Of a stretch of DNA of 35,839 bases, positions 23,227 to 32,151 are shown one piece after another (the first letter of the stretch is position 1; every line of letters starts with the position of its first letter). Under the pieces are notes generated by a model that saw only the letters and a program-made list of their open reading frames with translations, was not told the DNA's origin and ran no database searches. The DNA comes from Oscillospiraceae bacterium (lineage in GTDB: Bacteria > Bacillota > Clostridia > Oscillospirales > Ruminococcaceae), in NCBI GenBank assembly GCA_029007315.1, contig JAQXHO010000177.1:1-35839 (forward strand), written 5' to 3'. The translations under genes were made by a program, and so were the position numbers.

Positions 23227-23850
23227 TCAGGATTCTTTTGATTCTATCACAAGAAGAAATCCCTCTTCAAGAGATATCTCTGCATATTCTCCGGTAATAT
23301 GATTGCTTACTCCCAACGGATAATCATTTTCAAGCACACCATTCATAAGAGTATATTCAGTGCCGCTTATACATACGCCTGTACATTTTTCAGAATAGGA
23401 CAGAATGGAAAAATACCAGTTATCACGCCTTTTATAGCGTCTGACTGAACCGCCCTTCTGCATGGTGATGCGGTTATCAGTGCCGATAAGAACTCCCTCT
23501 GCCTCATTTTCCAGAATATATTTCAGCAGCTGTATATTTGCAACGGTATGGTCAAGCCGTCCGCCCAATGCTCCGTAAACTGCAATTTCAGACGCACCCA
23601 TTTTCAAAGCCTCTTTAACCGCAAGAAATGTATCCGTATCATCTTTTGCCGATGGGTAAATCTTAACATTGTCCCTGCATGGCACAAACCCAAGAGAATC
23701 AAAGTCACCTATTACAAGAACAGGCTCTGTCCCAAGTGCCTTTGCAGCAAGATAACCTTTGTCAGCGCAAATAACAGCGGCTTTCTCAGGAATGGAAACT
23801 GTTTTAACATCTATTTCTCCGCCTGCAAGAATTACGCAGCTTCTGCACAT
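23227..23850 (-). CDS. thiN: Thiamine pyrophosphokinase
   Basis: 207 residues with the family blocks CADKGYLAAKALG, VIGDFDSLG (about 46-54), KDDTDTFLAVKEAL (about 69-82) and GALGGRLDHTVANI (about 95-108). It transfers pyrophosphate from ATP to thiamine. The start codon overlaps the rsgA stop (TAATG). In Bacillus rpe stands between rsgA and thiN; here it is absent. Confidence 0.96.
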   Translation of the reverse strand: MCRSCVILAGGEIDVKTVSIPEKAAVICADKGYLAAKALGTEPVLVIGDFDSLGFVPCRDNVKIYPSAKDDTDTFLAVKEALKMGASEIAVYGALGGRLDHTVANIQLLKYILENEAEGVLIGTDNRITMQKGGSVRRYKRRDNWYFSILSYSEKCTGVCISGTEYTLMNGVLENDYPLGVSNHITGEYAEISLEEGFLLVIESKES

Positions 23851-24737
23851 TATTTTTCCCAGTCCTTTCTGAGTTTTGCTTCCTCGTACATTGCGGCGTA
23901 GGAACTGTGCCGACTCTTTTCTATTCTGCCTTCATTCAGTGCTTTAAGGACTGCACAGTCCTTTTCACAGATATGTGCGCAGTCTGCAAACCTGCACTCA
24001 CTGGAAAAAGGCGAAAATTCCGGGAAACAGTCTGCCAGCTCTTCTTTTTTTATGACTGCGTACTGCTCTGTTTCAAATGTGGAAAAACCGGGCGTGTCTG
24101 CAATATACCCTCCACGCACAGGATATAGAACAGCAGTTCTGGTGGTATGTCTTCCTCTGCCCAGCTTGTCGCTAACTTCTCCTACCGGTAAATCAAGCTC
24201 CGGTGCAATATGATTAAGCAAAGTAGATTTTCCTGCTCCTGTGTTCCCTGTAAATGCACTGATTTTCCCTTCAATAAGTGAAGCCACAGCTTCAACTGTT
24301 TCCGGCTTGTCATAATCCACGGAAATAACGCTGACTTCTGCATTTCTGTATATTCTCCTGATCTCCTCGTCTGACGCAAGATCAGTTTTTGTTATGACAA
24401 TTACCGGTTCAATATCTTTGTACCTTGCAACTGCAATAAATTTATCAAGCAGCTGATAATTTGGTACAGGCTTGCAAAGGGATACAACAAATATAAGCCT
24501 GTCAAGATTTGCAAGAGGCGGACGGATAATGCTGTTTTTTCTCGGAAGAACTTCATTTATTACTCCGCCTTCAATTACCGCCATATCTCCTGCATAGGGT
24601 GTAATGCCCTGTTTTCTGAATACTCCTCGTGCCTTGCAGACAGATATGCCGCAGGAGGACTCTACAGTATAGAGTCCTCCCACGCATGATAAAATTCTGC
24701 CATGCTGCGCACCTTTAGCGTCAGCCTGTTGTTTCAT
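23850..24737 (-). CDS. rsgA: Ribosome small-subunit GTPase RsgA
   Basis: 295 residues: an OB-fold N-terminus (about 10-70), then a circularly permuted GTPase domain with G4 ITKTD (about 120-124), G1 GNTGAGKST (about 168-176) and G3 DTPGF, then a zinc knuckle C-x4-C-x-H-x5-C in CRFADCAHICEKDC. It checks 30S maturation. It follows prkC by 15 bases, as in Bacillus where prpC-prkC-cpgA are one unit and CpgA is a PrkC substrate. Confidence 0.97.
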   Translation of the reverse strand: MKQQADAKGAQHGRILSCVGGLYTVESSCGISVCKARGVFRKQGITPYAGDMAVIEGGVINEVLPRKNSIIRPPLANLDRLIFVVSLCKPVPNYQLLDKFIAVARYKDIEPVIVITKTDLASDEEIRRIYRNAEVSVISVDYDKPETVEAVASLIEGKISAFTGNTGAGKSTLLNHIAPELDLPVGEVSDKLGRGRHTTRTAVLYPVRGGYIADTPGFSTFETEQYAVIKKEELADCFPEFSPFSSECRFADCAHICEKDCAVLKALNEGRIEKSRHSSYAAMYEEAKLRKDWEK

Positions 24738-24752
24738 TTCAATATCCTCTTT

Positions 24753-26885
24753 TTATTCAATACTGTCTACAATTGAAGTTACTGTAACCACTTCTGTAGG
24801 AGTCTGATGCGGTTCTGTAGTTGTCCTGATGGTTACAGCCTCAAATCCGCCGTCAATGTCCTCTGATACAGCAGTAAAGGTGTTGTTCGGGAAGTCGAAA
24901 TTGTAAGTGCCAAGACGTGCTGTAAGACCTGACTGAGAGCTTGTAACTGTTACAACCACCTGCTTCATGCCCTTGTCAATCATTGATACAACAACCATGC
25001 CGTCTGTATTTTCAGTTACAAATGACTGGGATTTAACTATTTCGCCGTCTATTGAGAAATCCAGGGTATATTTTCCCTTTGCGGAAGAGGGCAGATAAAG
25101 ACCGAATTTGACTTCGCCCTCCGGAGCCTCGCCGTTGCTTACCTTCAGTGCAATTTCAGTACCTGAAATAACTATCTCTCCCGGTTCAATGCTCTGCTCA
25201 ACAATAATACCTTCATCTTCTGTTGATTCAACTTCCTCAACCACCAGTTTCAGATTCAGATGTGCAGCCTCAACTTCCATTTCCTTCAAAGTATGACCTA
25301 CAAATTTGGGGACATTGACCTCATCTACTGCAATGCCGGCGCTTACATAAAGAAGCACAGTGCGTCCTGCCTCAGCTTCAGTGCCTGCCTTCGGTTCAGT
25401 ACGCATAGCCTTGCCCTTTTCAAAGCCGTCCTCCATGGTACTTTCCTCGAAAACTTTTCTTACGCTGAATCCAAGTGACTCAAGCTCTGTCACTGCCTCA
25501 TTCTCATCCATATCGGCAACATCAGGTATCTTATTTTTCTGTGTGCCAAGACTTACTGCAATTGCAAGGCGAACCTTTCCGTCTGCGTCACGCTCGATTT
25601 CCTGACCTGCAACAATGCTCTGGTCAAAAATAACGCCCTCGGCATATTTATCGTTATAGCTTTCCTTTTCAACGTTCAGCACAAGACTGTCCTCATAGAT
25701 CTTTACAGCGTCTTCATACTGCATACCAATAAGATTTGGAATAGTTGTAAGCTTCTCGCTTCCCGGACGCCATGCTCCTGCAATTATGGCAACAACAATT
25801 ACCGCACAAATAACAACAACAACAATGGTAACTGATGTAAGAATAGGAACCAGCATAGACTTCTGTCTTGGCGCTTCATCCTCATAATCCTCGTAGTCGT
25901 CCTCATAGTCGTCGTATTCCTCATCGTCGTAATATTCCTGACGGTTCCCGTTACGCTTTACGGGAGGAACTGTTTCCCGCTGAGGTGCAGGCTTATACTG
26001 TCTTTGTGATTGAACCTGCTGGCTCTGAGGCACACGATAATAACCGAAAACGATCTGATTATTATTCTTGAAGGCTTCAATATCCCGGATCATATCAGTT
26101 GCCGTCTGGTATCTTACTTCTGCGTCCTTTTCCATGGCGTGCATTATAATTTCCTCAAGGCCGGAGGGAATATTTGGATTTATGTCCCGTGGACGCCTTG
26201 CTACATTCTGCATATGCATAACGGCAATTGAAATGGGATTGTCCGTATCAAAGGGCTTCTGACCTGTAAGCATTTCATAGAACATTACGCCTACTGAATA
26301 GATATCGCTCTTTTCATCGGTAACATCACCTCTTGCCTGTTCAGGACTGATATAGTGAACTGTACCTATTGCCTGATCGGTGGCAGTCATGCTTTCCTCA
26401 CGGGCAAATTTGGCAATGCCGAAATCCATGACCTTAATAGTTCCGTCAGTCAGCAGCATGATATTCTGGGGCTTTATATCACGGTGTACTATTCCACGGT
26501 TATGGGCGGTCTGAAGCGCTCTGAGTATCTGTATAATAAAATGAACAGCGTCTTTCCAGTTAAGTACACGCTCGCTGTCGATATAATCTTTAAGCGTTAT
26601 ACCGTCAATATATTCCATTACAATATACTGCATTTTTTCAGAAAAGCACATATCATAGACCTTTACGATATTCGGATGGGAAAGCACAGCTATAGCCTTT
26701 GATTCATTTCGGAATCTGCGCTGGAACTCCTCATTTCCGGAAAACTGCTTTCTGAGTATCTTAACAGCAACTTCTTTATTGTCAAGCACATCATGAGCCT
26801 TATAAACCTCAGCCATTCCGCCTTCGCCAATAAGCTCAGTAATCTCATATCTGCCGTCCAGACGGCTGCCGATAAACTTGTCCAT
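24753..26885 (-). CDS. prkC: PASTA-domain Ser/Thr protein kinase PrkC/PknB
   Basis: 710 residues. Kinase domain about 13-275: glycine loop GEGGMAEV (20-27), Lys42 in VAVKIL, HRD at 134-136, DFG at 154-156, and SPEQ in the activation segment. An acidic Tyr/Asp-rich juxtamembrane stretch (316-340) is followed by a membrane segment at about 344-370, then three PASTA repeats (about 380-450, 453-520, 523-590) that in the family bind muropeptides or lipid II. A further ~110-residue beta-rich domain and a Thr-rich tail come after them. It senses cell-wall fragments and phosphorylates proteins in division, wall synthesis and germination. The partner phosphatase is encoded just upstream. RBS GGAGG. 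Confidence 0.97.
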   Translation of the reverse strand: MDKFIGSRLDGRYEITELIGEGGMAEVYKAHDVLDNKEVAVKILRKQFSGNEEFQRRFRNESKAIAVLSHPNIVKVYDMCFSEKMQYIVMEYIDGITLKDYIDSERVLNWKDAVHFIIQILRALQTAHNRGIVHRDIKPQNIMLLTDGTIKVMDFGIAKFAREESMTATDQAIGTVHYISPEQARGDVTDEKSDIYSVGVMFYEMLTGQKPFDTDNPISIAVMHMQNVARRPRDINPNIPSGLEEIIMHAMEKDAEVRYQTATDMIRDIEAFKNNNQIVFGYYRVPQSQQVQSQRQYKPAPQRETVPPVKRNGNRQEYYDDEEYDDYEDDYEDYEDEAPRQKSMLVPILTSVTIVVVVICAVIVVAIIAGAWRPGSEKLTTIPNLIGMQYEDAVKIYEDSLVLNVEKESYNDKYAEGVIFDQSIVAGQEIERDADGKVRLAIAVSLGTQKNKIPDVADMDENEAVTELESLGFSVRKVFEESTMEDGFEKGKAMRTEPKAGTEAEAGRTVLLYVSAGIAVDEVNVPKFVGHTLKEMEVEAAHLNLKLVVEEVESTEDEGIIVEQSIEPGEIVISGTEIALKVSNGEAPEGEVKFGLYLPSSAKGKYTLDFSIDGEIVKSQSFVTENTDGMVVVSMIDKGMKQVVVTVTSSQSGLTARLGTYNFDFPNNTFTAVSEDIDGGFEAVTIRTTTEPHQTPTEVVTVTSIVDSIE

Positions 26886-26905
26886 ATACTGCCTCCTTCT
26901 TTATA

Positions 26906-27643
26906 TCACGGCTGCATGATCAGTGCAGCCGATACGTTGTCACGTCCGCCTTTATTAAGCGCCATATCAATAAACCTTTTTGCCTTTTCATCTGCTGAAA
27001 TTCCCTGTTCCTCCAGCACATCTGCAAGCTCTGCGCTTCCGCAGCAGCCGGATAAACCGTCTGAGCAAAGCAAAACGGAATAATTCTCACTCGTATGTTC
27101 TATTCTGAAATAATCGGGTCTTACTGTTTTTTCAACTCCCACAGCCCTTGTAAGCATATGTCTTTGAGGATGAGTCGCCAGTTCCGACTGTGAAATTTTT
27201 CCATGCTCCAGGAGCATATTTACAACTGTATGATCCTTTGTTATCTGTCTGAGTTCACCTTCTGCATAATAATATGCACGGCTGTCGCCCACGTTTACAA
27301 CTGATACGCCGTCTTCATCAGCAAATGCTGCAACGCAGGTGGTTCCCATTCCGAAATTTCTGTAATTCATTCTTGCTGTTGTGTAAATAACAGAATTTGC
27401 AGCTGATACTGAGGAAATCAAAAGATTTCTCAGAGCGTGAGGATCCATTTTTTCCCTGTACAATTTATTAAAATGGGATATAAACTCCTCTTCGGCGATT
27501 CTGCTTGCCTCTTCACCTGCACGTTCGCCGCCCATACCGTCAAACACTGCAGCCAGTGTGCATTTACCGTATGCAGCAACAAGCACCTTATCCTGATTCT
27601 CTTCTCTTACACATCCTATATGCGTATATGCTGCATATTGCAT
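26906..27643 (-). CDS. prpC: PP2C-type protein phosphatase PrpC/Stp
   Basis: 245 residues from ATG 27643, chosen because GGAGG lies 8 bases upstream; the ATG at 27664, which overlaps the rlmN stop, has no ribosome binding site. PPM metal-binding motifs are present: DGMGG (about 36-40), GDSRAYYY, SDGLSG and GGRDNVS. It removes phosphates placed by PrkC, its downstream neighbour (20-base gap). Confidence 0.96.
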   Translation of the reverse strand: MQYAAYTHIGCVREENQDKVLVAAYGKCTLAAVFDGMGGERAGEEASRIAEEEFISHFNKLYREKMDPHALRNLLISSVSAANSVIYTTARMNYRNFGMGTTCVAAFADEDGVSVVNVGDSRAYYYAEGELRQITKDHTVVNMLLEHGKISQSELATHPQRHMLTRAVGVEKTVRPDYFRIEHTSENYSVLLCSDGLSGCCGSAELADVLEEQGISADEKAKRFIDMALNKGGRDNVSAALIMQP

Positions 27644-27660
27644 CCCAGTCACCTCCGTAA

Positions 27661-28692
27661 TCATTTTTCAACTGCATTTCTTCTCAGCTGTCCGCAGGCA
27701 GCTTCTATATCACTGCCAAGAGTCCTTCTGACAGTGGCATTTATTCCCAGTTCGTTAAGTATTTCCATGAACTTTTTCGCTGTTTTTCTTTTTCCGTGAA
27801 AGTTTCTCTCTGCTATGGGATTCACAGGAATGAGGTTTACATGACACTGCATTCCTCTGAGAAGCGACGCAAGAGCAGCAGCGTCCTTTTCAGCGCTGTT
27901 TATGCCCTCTATCACCGCATATTCAAATGTAACTCTCCGTCCTGTTCTGTCAAAAAAGCTTCTTGCAGCTTCAAGCACCTGTGAAATATTGTATTTTCTG
28001 TTGACAGGCATTATCTCATTCCGCTTTTCGTCCGAAGGACTGTGGAGAGATATTGAAAGAGTAATTCCCTGTGCCTCCTGTGCAAGGTCATATATCCTTG
28101 GAACAATGCCGCAGGTTGAAAGGGTAACATGGCGCAGACTCATTCCTCTGCCCTTCGGATCTGAGAGAATTTTCAGAAAGGACAGCACATTGTCATAATT
28201 GTCAAGAGGTTCGCCTATGCCCATGAGAACGATACTGTCAATATTTCTGCCCATATCACGTTCAGCTTCGTAGATCTGGAGAAGGATTTCTCCCGGCGTA
28301 AGATTTCTTACAAAACCGGCAATAGTTGACGCACAGAATTTACAGCCCATGCGGCAGCCAACCTGTGTGGAAAGGCATACGCTTACTCCGTGGTGATATT
28401 CCATCCAGACAGTTTCAACGTAATTGCCGTCAGGAAGCTCATATAAATATTTTACAGTATCATCTATGGAAGATGCAAGTCTTTTTGCAATTTTTAGTCG
28501 GTTTAAACAAAATTTTTCTTCGAGCCGCTGTCTGAATGGTAAAGATAACGTGGTCATTTCAGAAAAAGAAGTTACTTTTTTTTCATGGAGCCATGAAAAT
28601 ATCTGTTTTGCACGAAATTTCGGCTCTCCCATAAGCTGAACCTCTTCAAGAAGCTCATCAAAGCCAAGTGATAGAATATCTGTACGCTCCAT
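27661..28692 (-). CDS. rlmN: 23S rRNA / tRNA m2A methyltransferase RlmN
   Basis: 343 residues. Radical SAM cluster motif C-x3-C-x2-C in CRMGCKFCAST near residue 112, and the resolving/methyl-carrying Cys near the C-terminus in ACGQLR. Also visible are VLMGIGEPLDNYDNV and ISLHSPSDEKRNEIMPVNR. It methylates A2503 of 23S rRNA and A37 of some tRNAs. RBS GGAGG ahead of ATG 28692. Confidence 0.98.
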   Translation of the reverse strand: MERTDILSLGFDELLEEVQLMGEPKFRAKQIFSWLHEKKVTSFSEMTTLSLPFRQRLEEKFCLNRLKIAKRLASSIDDTVKYLYELPDGNYVETVWMEYHHGVSVCLSTQVGCRMGCKFCASTIAGFVRNLTPGEILLQIYEAERDMGRNIDSIVLMGIGEPLDNYDNVLSFLKILSDPKGRGMSLRHVTLSTCGIVPRIYDLAQEAQGITLSISLHSPSDEKRNEIMPVNRKYNISQVLEAARSFFDRTGRRVTFEYAVIEGINSAEKDAAALASLLRGMQCHVNLIPVNPIAERNFHGKRKTAKKFMEILNELGINATVRRTLGSDIEAACGQLRRNAVEK

Positions 28693-28702
28693 AAAACCTC
28701 CG

Positions 28703-30010
28703 TCATTTTATACGTCTGAATTTCGCCATAAAGAAACCGTCACTGCCTGCAAATGAAGGAAGAAGCGTTACCATACTTCCAGAAAGCTTTTCATGAAGCT
28801 CCGGCAGCAGCGGTACAGGCTCGAATTCTGTATGCTTTTTCAGAAAATCCTCTGCAATCTGTTCGTTTTCCTCTTTAAGCACTGTACAGGTGGAATATAC
28901 AAGCATACCGCCCGGCTTAACATAACGGGCAGCATTTTCAAGGACAGACCTCTGTATTTCCGGAAGTCCTGCAATTTCCTCTTCCTTTTTATAGCGGATC
29001 TCCGGCTTGCGTCTTATTACGCCTGTTCCGGAACAGGGAACATCACAGAGGACCCTATCAGCCTTCGGAAGCTTTTCATTGTAAACAGAAGCATCACCCT
29101 GCATAGCTGAAACATTTTCAAGATGAAGCCTTTCCGCACCCTTTTCAATAAGTCCCGCTCTCTGAGGGAAAAGGTCAAAGGCATACACTCTGCCGGTTCC
29201 ATTCATGCTTTCCGCTATGGAGAATGTCTTTCCTCCCGGTGCGGCACACAGATCCAGTACAGTCATGCCTTCTTTCGCATCAAGTGCCATTGCACAAAGC
29301 TGCGAGGCTGTATCCTGCACATGAAAGCCGCCCTTCTGAAACAGTGAATTTTCTCTGATATTTCCGCTGTTTCTGATAATATATGCCCCGGGAACAATAG
29401 AATGCTTTTCTATTCTCTCCTCTCCGAAGGATGAGATCAGTTCTTCTTCTGAAACAGCAAGAGGATTTATTCTGATAGTTAGCGGCGGAGGTTCAAGAGA
29501 ATTCTCAAGAAAATCTCCTGCGTCTTTTTCCCCAAGGCTTTCATAAAGCCTTTTAACAAGCCATACCGGAACAGAATACATAACAGACGCCTTTTCAAAG
29601 GCATTTCCGGGATAGTTTATTTTTTTGCCGTCCCTTATGAAGCTTCTCAGCACTGCATTCACAAAACCGGATGCGCTTGCTTTTCTCAGCTTTTTCGTAA
29701 GCTTTACGCTTTCGCTTACCGCCGCTGAATCCGGAATCTGCTCCATATACAAAATCTGATAAAGTCCCGTTCTCAGTATCTGAAGTACTGCTCCGTCAAG
29801 CTTATGAGGCGGTTTTTTGCTGTATTTTGATATTATAAAATCAAGGGTGATCTGTCTTTCAAGAACTCCGTAGCAAAGTGCGCTGCAAAGCCTTTTGTCC
29901 CTTGGGTCAAGGTTTGATTTTTCCAGGGCTGAATCCAGCAGAAGATTTAAATACCCCTCAGTCTTTTCCCTTTGCATCAGCAGGGTGACTGCAAGTTTAC
30001 GTCCGCTCAT
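28703..30010 (-). CDS. rsmB: 16S rRNA m5C967 methyltransferase RsmB
   Basis: 435 residues. An N-terminal NusB-like RNA-binding domain (about 1-140) is followed by a Rossmann methyltransferase: SAM loop DLCAAPGGKT (about 255-264), DVPCSGTGVIRRKPEI with one active-site Cys, and STCTV with the nucleophile Cys. The start overlaps the peptidase gene's stop (ATGA). Confidence 0.97.
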   Translation of the reverse strand: MSGRKLAVTLLMQREKTEGYLNLLLDSALEKSNLDPRDKRLCSALCYGVLERQITLDFIISKYSKKPPHKLDGAVLQILRTGLYQILYMEQIPDSAAVSESVKLTKKLRKASASGFVNAVLRSFIRDGKKINYPGNAFEKASVMYSVPVWLVKRLYESLGEKDAGDFLENSLEPPPLTIRINPLAVSEEELISSFGEERIEKHSIVPGAYIIRNSGNIRENSLFQKGGFHVQDTASQLCAMALDAKEGMTVLDLCAAPGGKTFSIAESMNGTGRVYAFDLFPQRAGLIEKGAERLHLENVSAMQGDASVYNEKLPKADRVLCDVPCSGTGVIRRKPEIRYKKEEEIAGLPEIQRSVLENAARYVKPGGMLVYSTCTVLKEENEQIAEDFLKKHTEFEPVPLLPELHEKLSGSMVTLLPSFAGSDGFFMAKFRRIK

Positions 30011-30717
30011 TTCTTTTTATTTGCGATGGCAAGCAGTCTTAAAAGCTGAAGAAGTGCATTGGCAACAGCTGCAACATATGTCATAGCAGCGGCACGAAGC
30101 ACCTTGCCTGCCTTTGAAAGTTCATCGCTCTCCAGAATATTGTAGTTTTCCAGTGTGGAAAGAGCACGGCGGCTTGCATTGAATTCCACCGGCAAAGTTA
30201 CCACCTGAAACAGTACTATCAGCGCAAATAGAATTATTCCTGCATAAAGCATACCCAGACCAAAGGATGTGCTTGCCAGTGCAAGTCCTGCTATAAACAA
30301 AATATACCACAGCTTTGAACCTAAATTCGTCAGCGGAATAATAGCCTGTCTTATACGGATAGGCATATAATCCGTGGAATGCTGAACTGCATGACCGCAT
30401 TCATGTGCTGCAACTCCTATTGCAGCCACGGAAGTAGAATTGTACACTCCCTCTGAAAGGCGGATAACATTTGCCTTAGGGTCATAGTGGTCGGAAAGAT
30501 TTCCGGCAACCATTTCAATGGCAACATTGTAAAGTCCGTTGCTGTCCAGTATCTGCCTTGCAGCCTGTGCCCCTGTTATGCCTCTTGAATTGTGTACAGA
30601 GGAATAGCGTTTGAATGTTGCATTGACATTGACTGAAGCAACTACGCAAAGTACCATACCGATAATTATCGGCCATATGCTCAGCCAGAAGTCTGTTGTC
30701 TGAAAATAATACGGCAT
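30007..30717 (-). CDS. YugP-like membrane zinc metallopeptidase
   Basis: 236 residues: one N-terminal membrane segment, the zinc motif HECGHAVQH (about 107-115), then two or three more hydrophobic segments. It matches the Zn_peptidase_2 (YugP) family in length and layout (GVYNSTSVAAIGVAAHECGHA). Substrate unknown. The position between fmt and rsmB is common in clostridia. RBS AAAGGAG. Confidence 0.93.
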   Translation of the reverse strand: MPYYFQTTDFWLSIWPIIIGMVLCVVASVNVNATFKRYSSVHNSRGITGAQAARQILDSNGLYNVAIEMVAGNLSDHYDPKANVIRLSEGVYNSTSVAAIGVAAHECGHAVQHSTDYMPIRIRQAIIPLTNLGSKLWYILFIAGLALASTSFGLGMLYAGIILFALIVLFQVVTLPVEFNASRRALSTLENYNILESDELSKAGKVLRAAAMTYVAAVANALLQLLRLLAIANKKK

Positions 30718-30729
30718 AATTTTTCTCCT

Positions 30730-31665
30730 TTACTGCCCCAGAACTGTTCCTGCCTCTATTTTCCTGCCCCGTAAATAATCCTCGGTTTTCATGCGTTTTT
30801 TGCCCTCGGGCTGTATTTCTGCAAACATAAGTCCCATTCCGTCGCCGCACTTAACAGTGAATCTGTCTGTATCCGTAACGGTGCCGTTCTGAATGTTCTC
30901 AGAATTCTTTATTTCTATTACACTGGAAGCATAGACCTTCAGTCTTTTGCCTTCAAGTGTTGTAAAGCCTGTAATACCTCTTATTATATTATGAAGCTCC
31001 TTCGCAGACTTATTAAAGTCAAGCTCTGACATTTCCTTGGTGATTCTCGGCGCATAGGTGGAAAGTGAATCATCCTGCGGCTCAGGTGAAAGAGTTCCCT
31101 CCTCAACAGCCTTTACTGTTTCGAGCAGAACCTCCGCACCCATAACGGAAAGCCTGTCATGAAGGCTTGAAGCCGTTTCATTTTCACCGATTTCCGTTTC
31201 CTTCTTTATGAGCATATCACCGGTGTCAAGACCCTCTGCCATAAGCATTGAGGTTACGCCTGTAACCTTTTCTCCGTTGAGAACGCTCCACTGTATCGGT
31301 GCTGCACCTCTGTATGCAGGCAGAAGAGAAGCATGGATATTTATACAGTGGTATTTCGGCAGATCAAGAATTTCCTTAGGTAGAATCTGTCCGTATGCCA
31401 CTACCACAATAAGCTCCGGTGCGATTTCTCTGAGAGTTTTCATTGAAGCTTCTGCGTCCTCGCCTTTTCTGAGAGAAAGCGGCTGATATACAGGAATGCT
31501 GTATTCCTGTGCGGCAGCCTTAACAGGTGTGGGTATCATTTTGTAGCCTCTGCCCTTCGGTTTGTCCGGCTGTGTAAATACAGCCGCCACATTGTGGCCG
31601 TTTTCAGCAAGAACACGCAGACACGGAACTGCGAAATCGGGAGTTCCCATAAATACTATTTTCAT
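30730..31665 (-). CDS. fmt: Methionyl-tRNA formyltransferase
   Basis: 311 residues. Starts KIVFMGTPDFAVPCLR, with the formyl-folate-binding segment NIHASLLPAYRGAAPIQW (about 108-125) containing the catalytic Asn-His pair, and GDTG-type TGDML later. The C-terminal OB-like domain runs from about 205. It formylates initiator Met-tRNA. The start overlaps the def stop (ATGA), coupling the two. Confidence 0.98.
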   Translation of the reverse strand: MKIVFMGTPDFAVPCLRVLAENGHNVAAVFTQPDKPKGRGYKMIPTPVKAAAQEYSIPVYQPLSLRKGEDAEASMKTLREIAPELIVVVAYGQILPKEILDLPKYHCINIHASLLPAYRGAAPIQWSVLNGEKVTGVTSMLMAEGLDTGDMLIKKETEIGENETASSLHDRLSVMGAEVLLETVKAVEEGTLSPEPQDDSLSTYAPRITKEMSELDFNKSAKELHNIIRGITGFTTLEGKRLKVYASSVIEIKNSENIQNGTVTDTDRFTVKCGDGMGLMFAEIQPEGKKRMKTEDYLRGRKIEAGTVLGQ

Positions 31666-32135
31666 TCTGCCTCCATCTCCTCCGGCGTCAGGAATCTTTC
31701 AACAATATCAACGAAAAGCTTTCCGTCCAGATGATCGTTTTCGTGGCAGGCACACTGTGCGCCAAGATCTGTAAGAACAAGCTCATACCATTCACCGAAA
31801 CGGTTCTGTGCCCTCAGTCTGCACTTTCTGGGACGTGTGACATAACCCCATTTATTCGGGCATGAAAGACAGCCCTCTATTACATTCTGCTTTCCGCTGG
31901 TTTTTACTATTTCCGGGTTGATGGCTTCTATCATTTCATCGCCGCCAAGATCCATTATAAACAATCTTCTGCAGTAACCCACCTGAGGTCCCGCAAGACC
32001 AACACCCTGTGCTTTTTTAAGTGTTTCCTGCATATCATCAAGCAGTATGTGCAGCTTTTCATCAAAAACCTCAACAGGTTTGCATACACTGCGGAGAACA
32101 GGATCTCCGTCCTTTACAATTTTTCTTATAGCCAT
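31662..32135 (-). CDS. def: Peptide deformylase
   Basis: 157 residues from ATG 32135 (GGAGGAG 5 bases upstream); the longer form from 32168 would overlap priA and has no such site. Three family motifs: GVGLAGPQVG (about 44-53), EGCLSCP (about 87-93, metal-binding Cys) and HENDHLDG (about 130-137, HExxH). It removes the formyl group added through Fmt, its downstream neighbour. Confidence 0.98.
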   Translation of the reverse strand: MAIRKIVKDGDPVLRSVCKPVEVFDEKLHILLDDMQETLKKAQGVGLAGPQVGYCRRLFIMDLGGDEMIEAINPEIVKTSGKQNVIEGCLSCPNKWGYVTRPRKCRLRAQNRFGEWYELVLTDLGAQCACHENDHLDGKLFVDIVERFLTPEEMEAE

Positions 32136-32151
32136 AAAGCTCCTCCATTCA

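Noticed and set aside
23059-23241. Plus-strand frame of 60 codons across the thiN-spoVM gap
   Set aside because: It is antisense to spoVM, which has a strong RBS and a clear family match; the + frame has neither.
30007-30717. Zinc peptidase gene as a foreign insertion in the fmt-rsmB operon
   Set aside because: This placement is common in clostridia, and the gene is overlapped and spaced like its neighbours.
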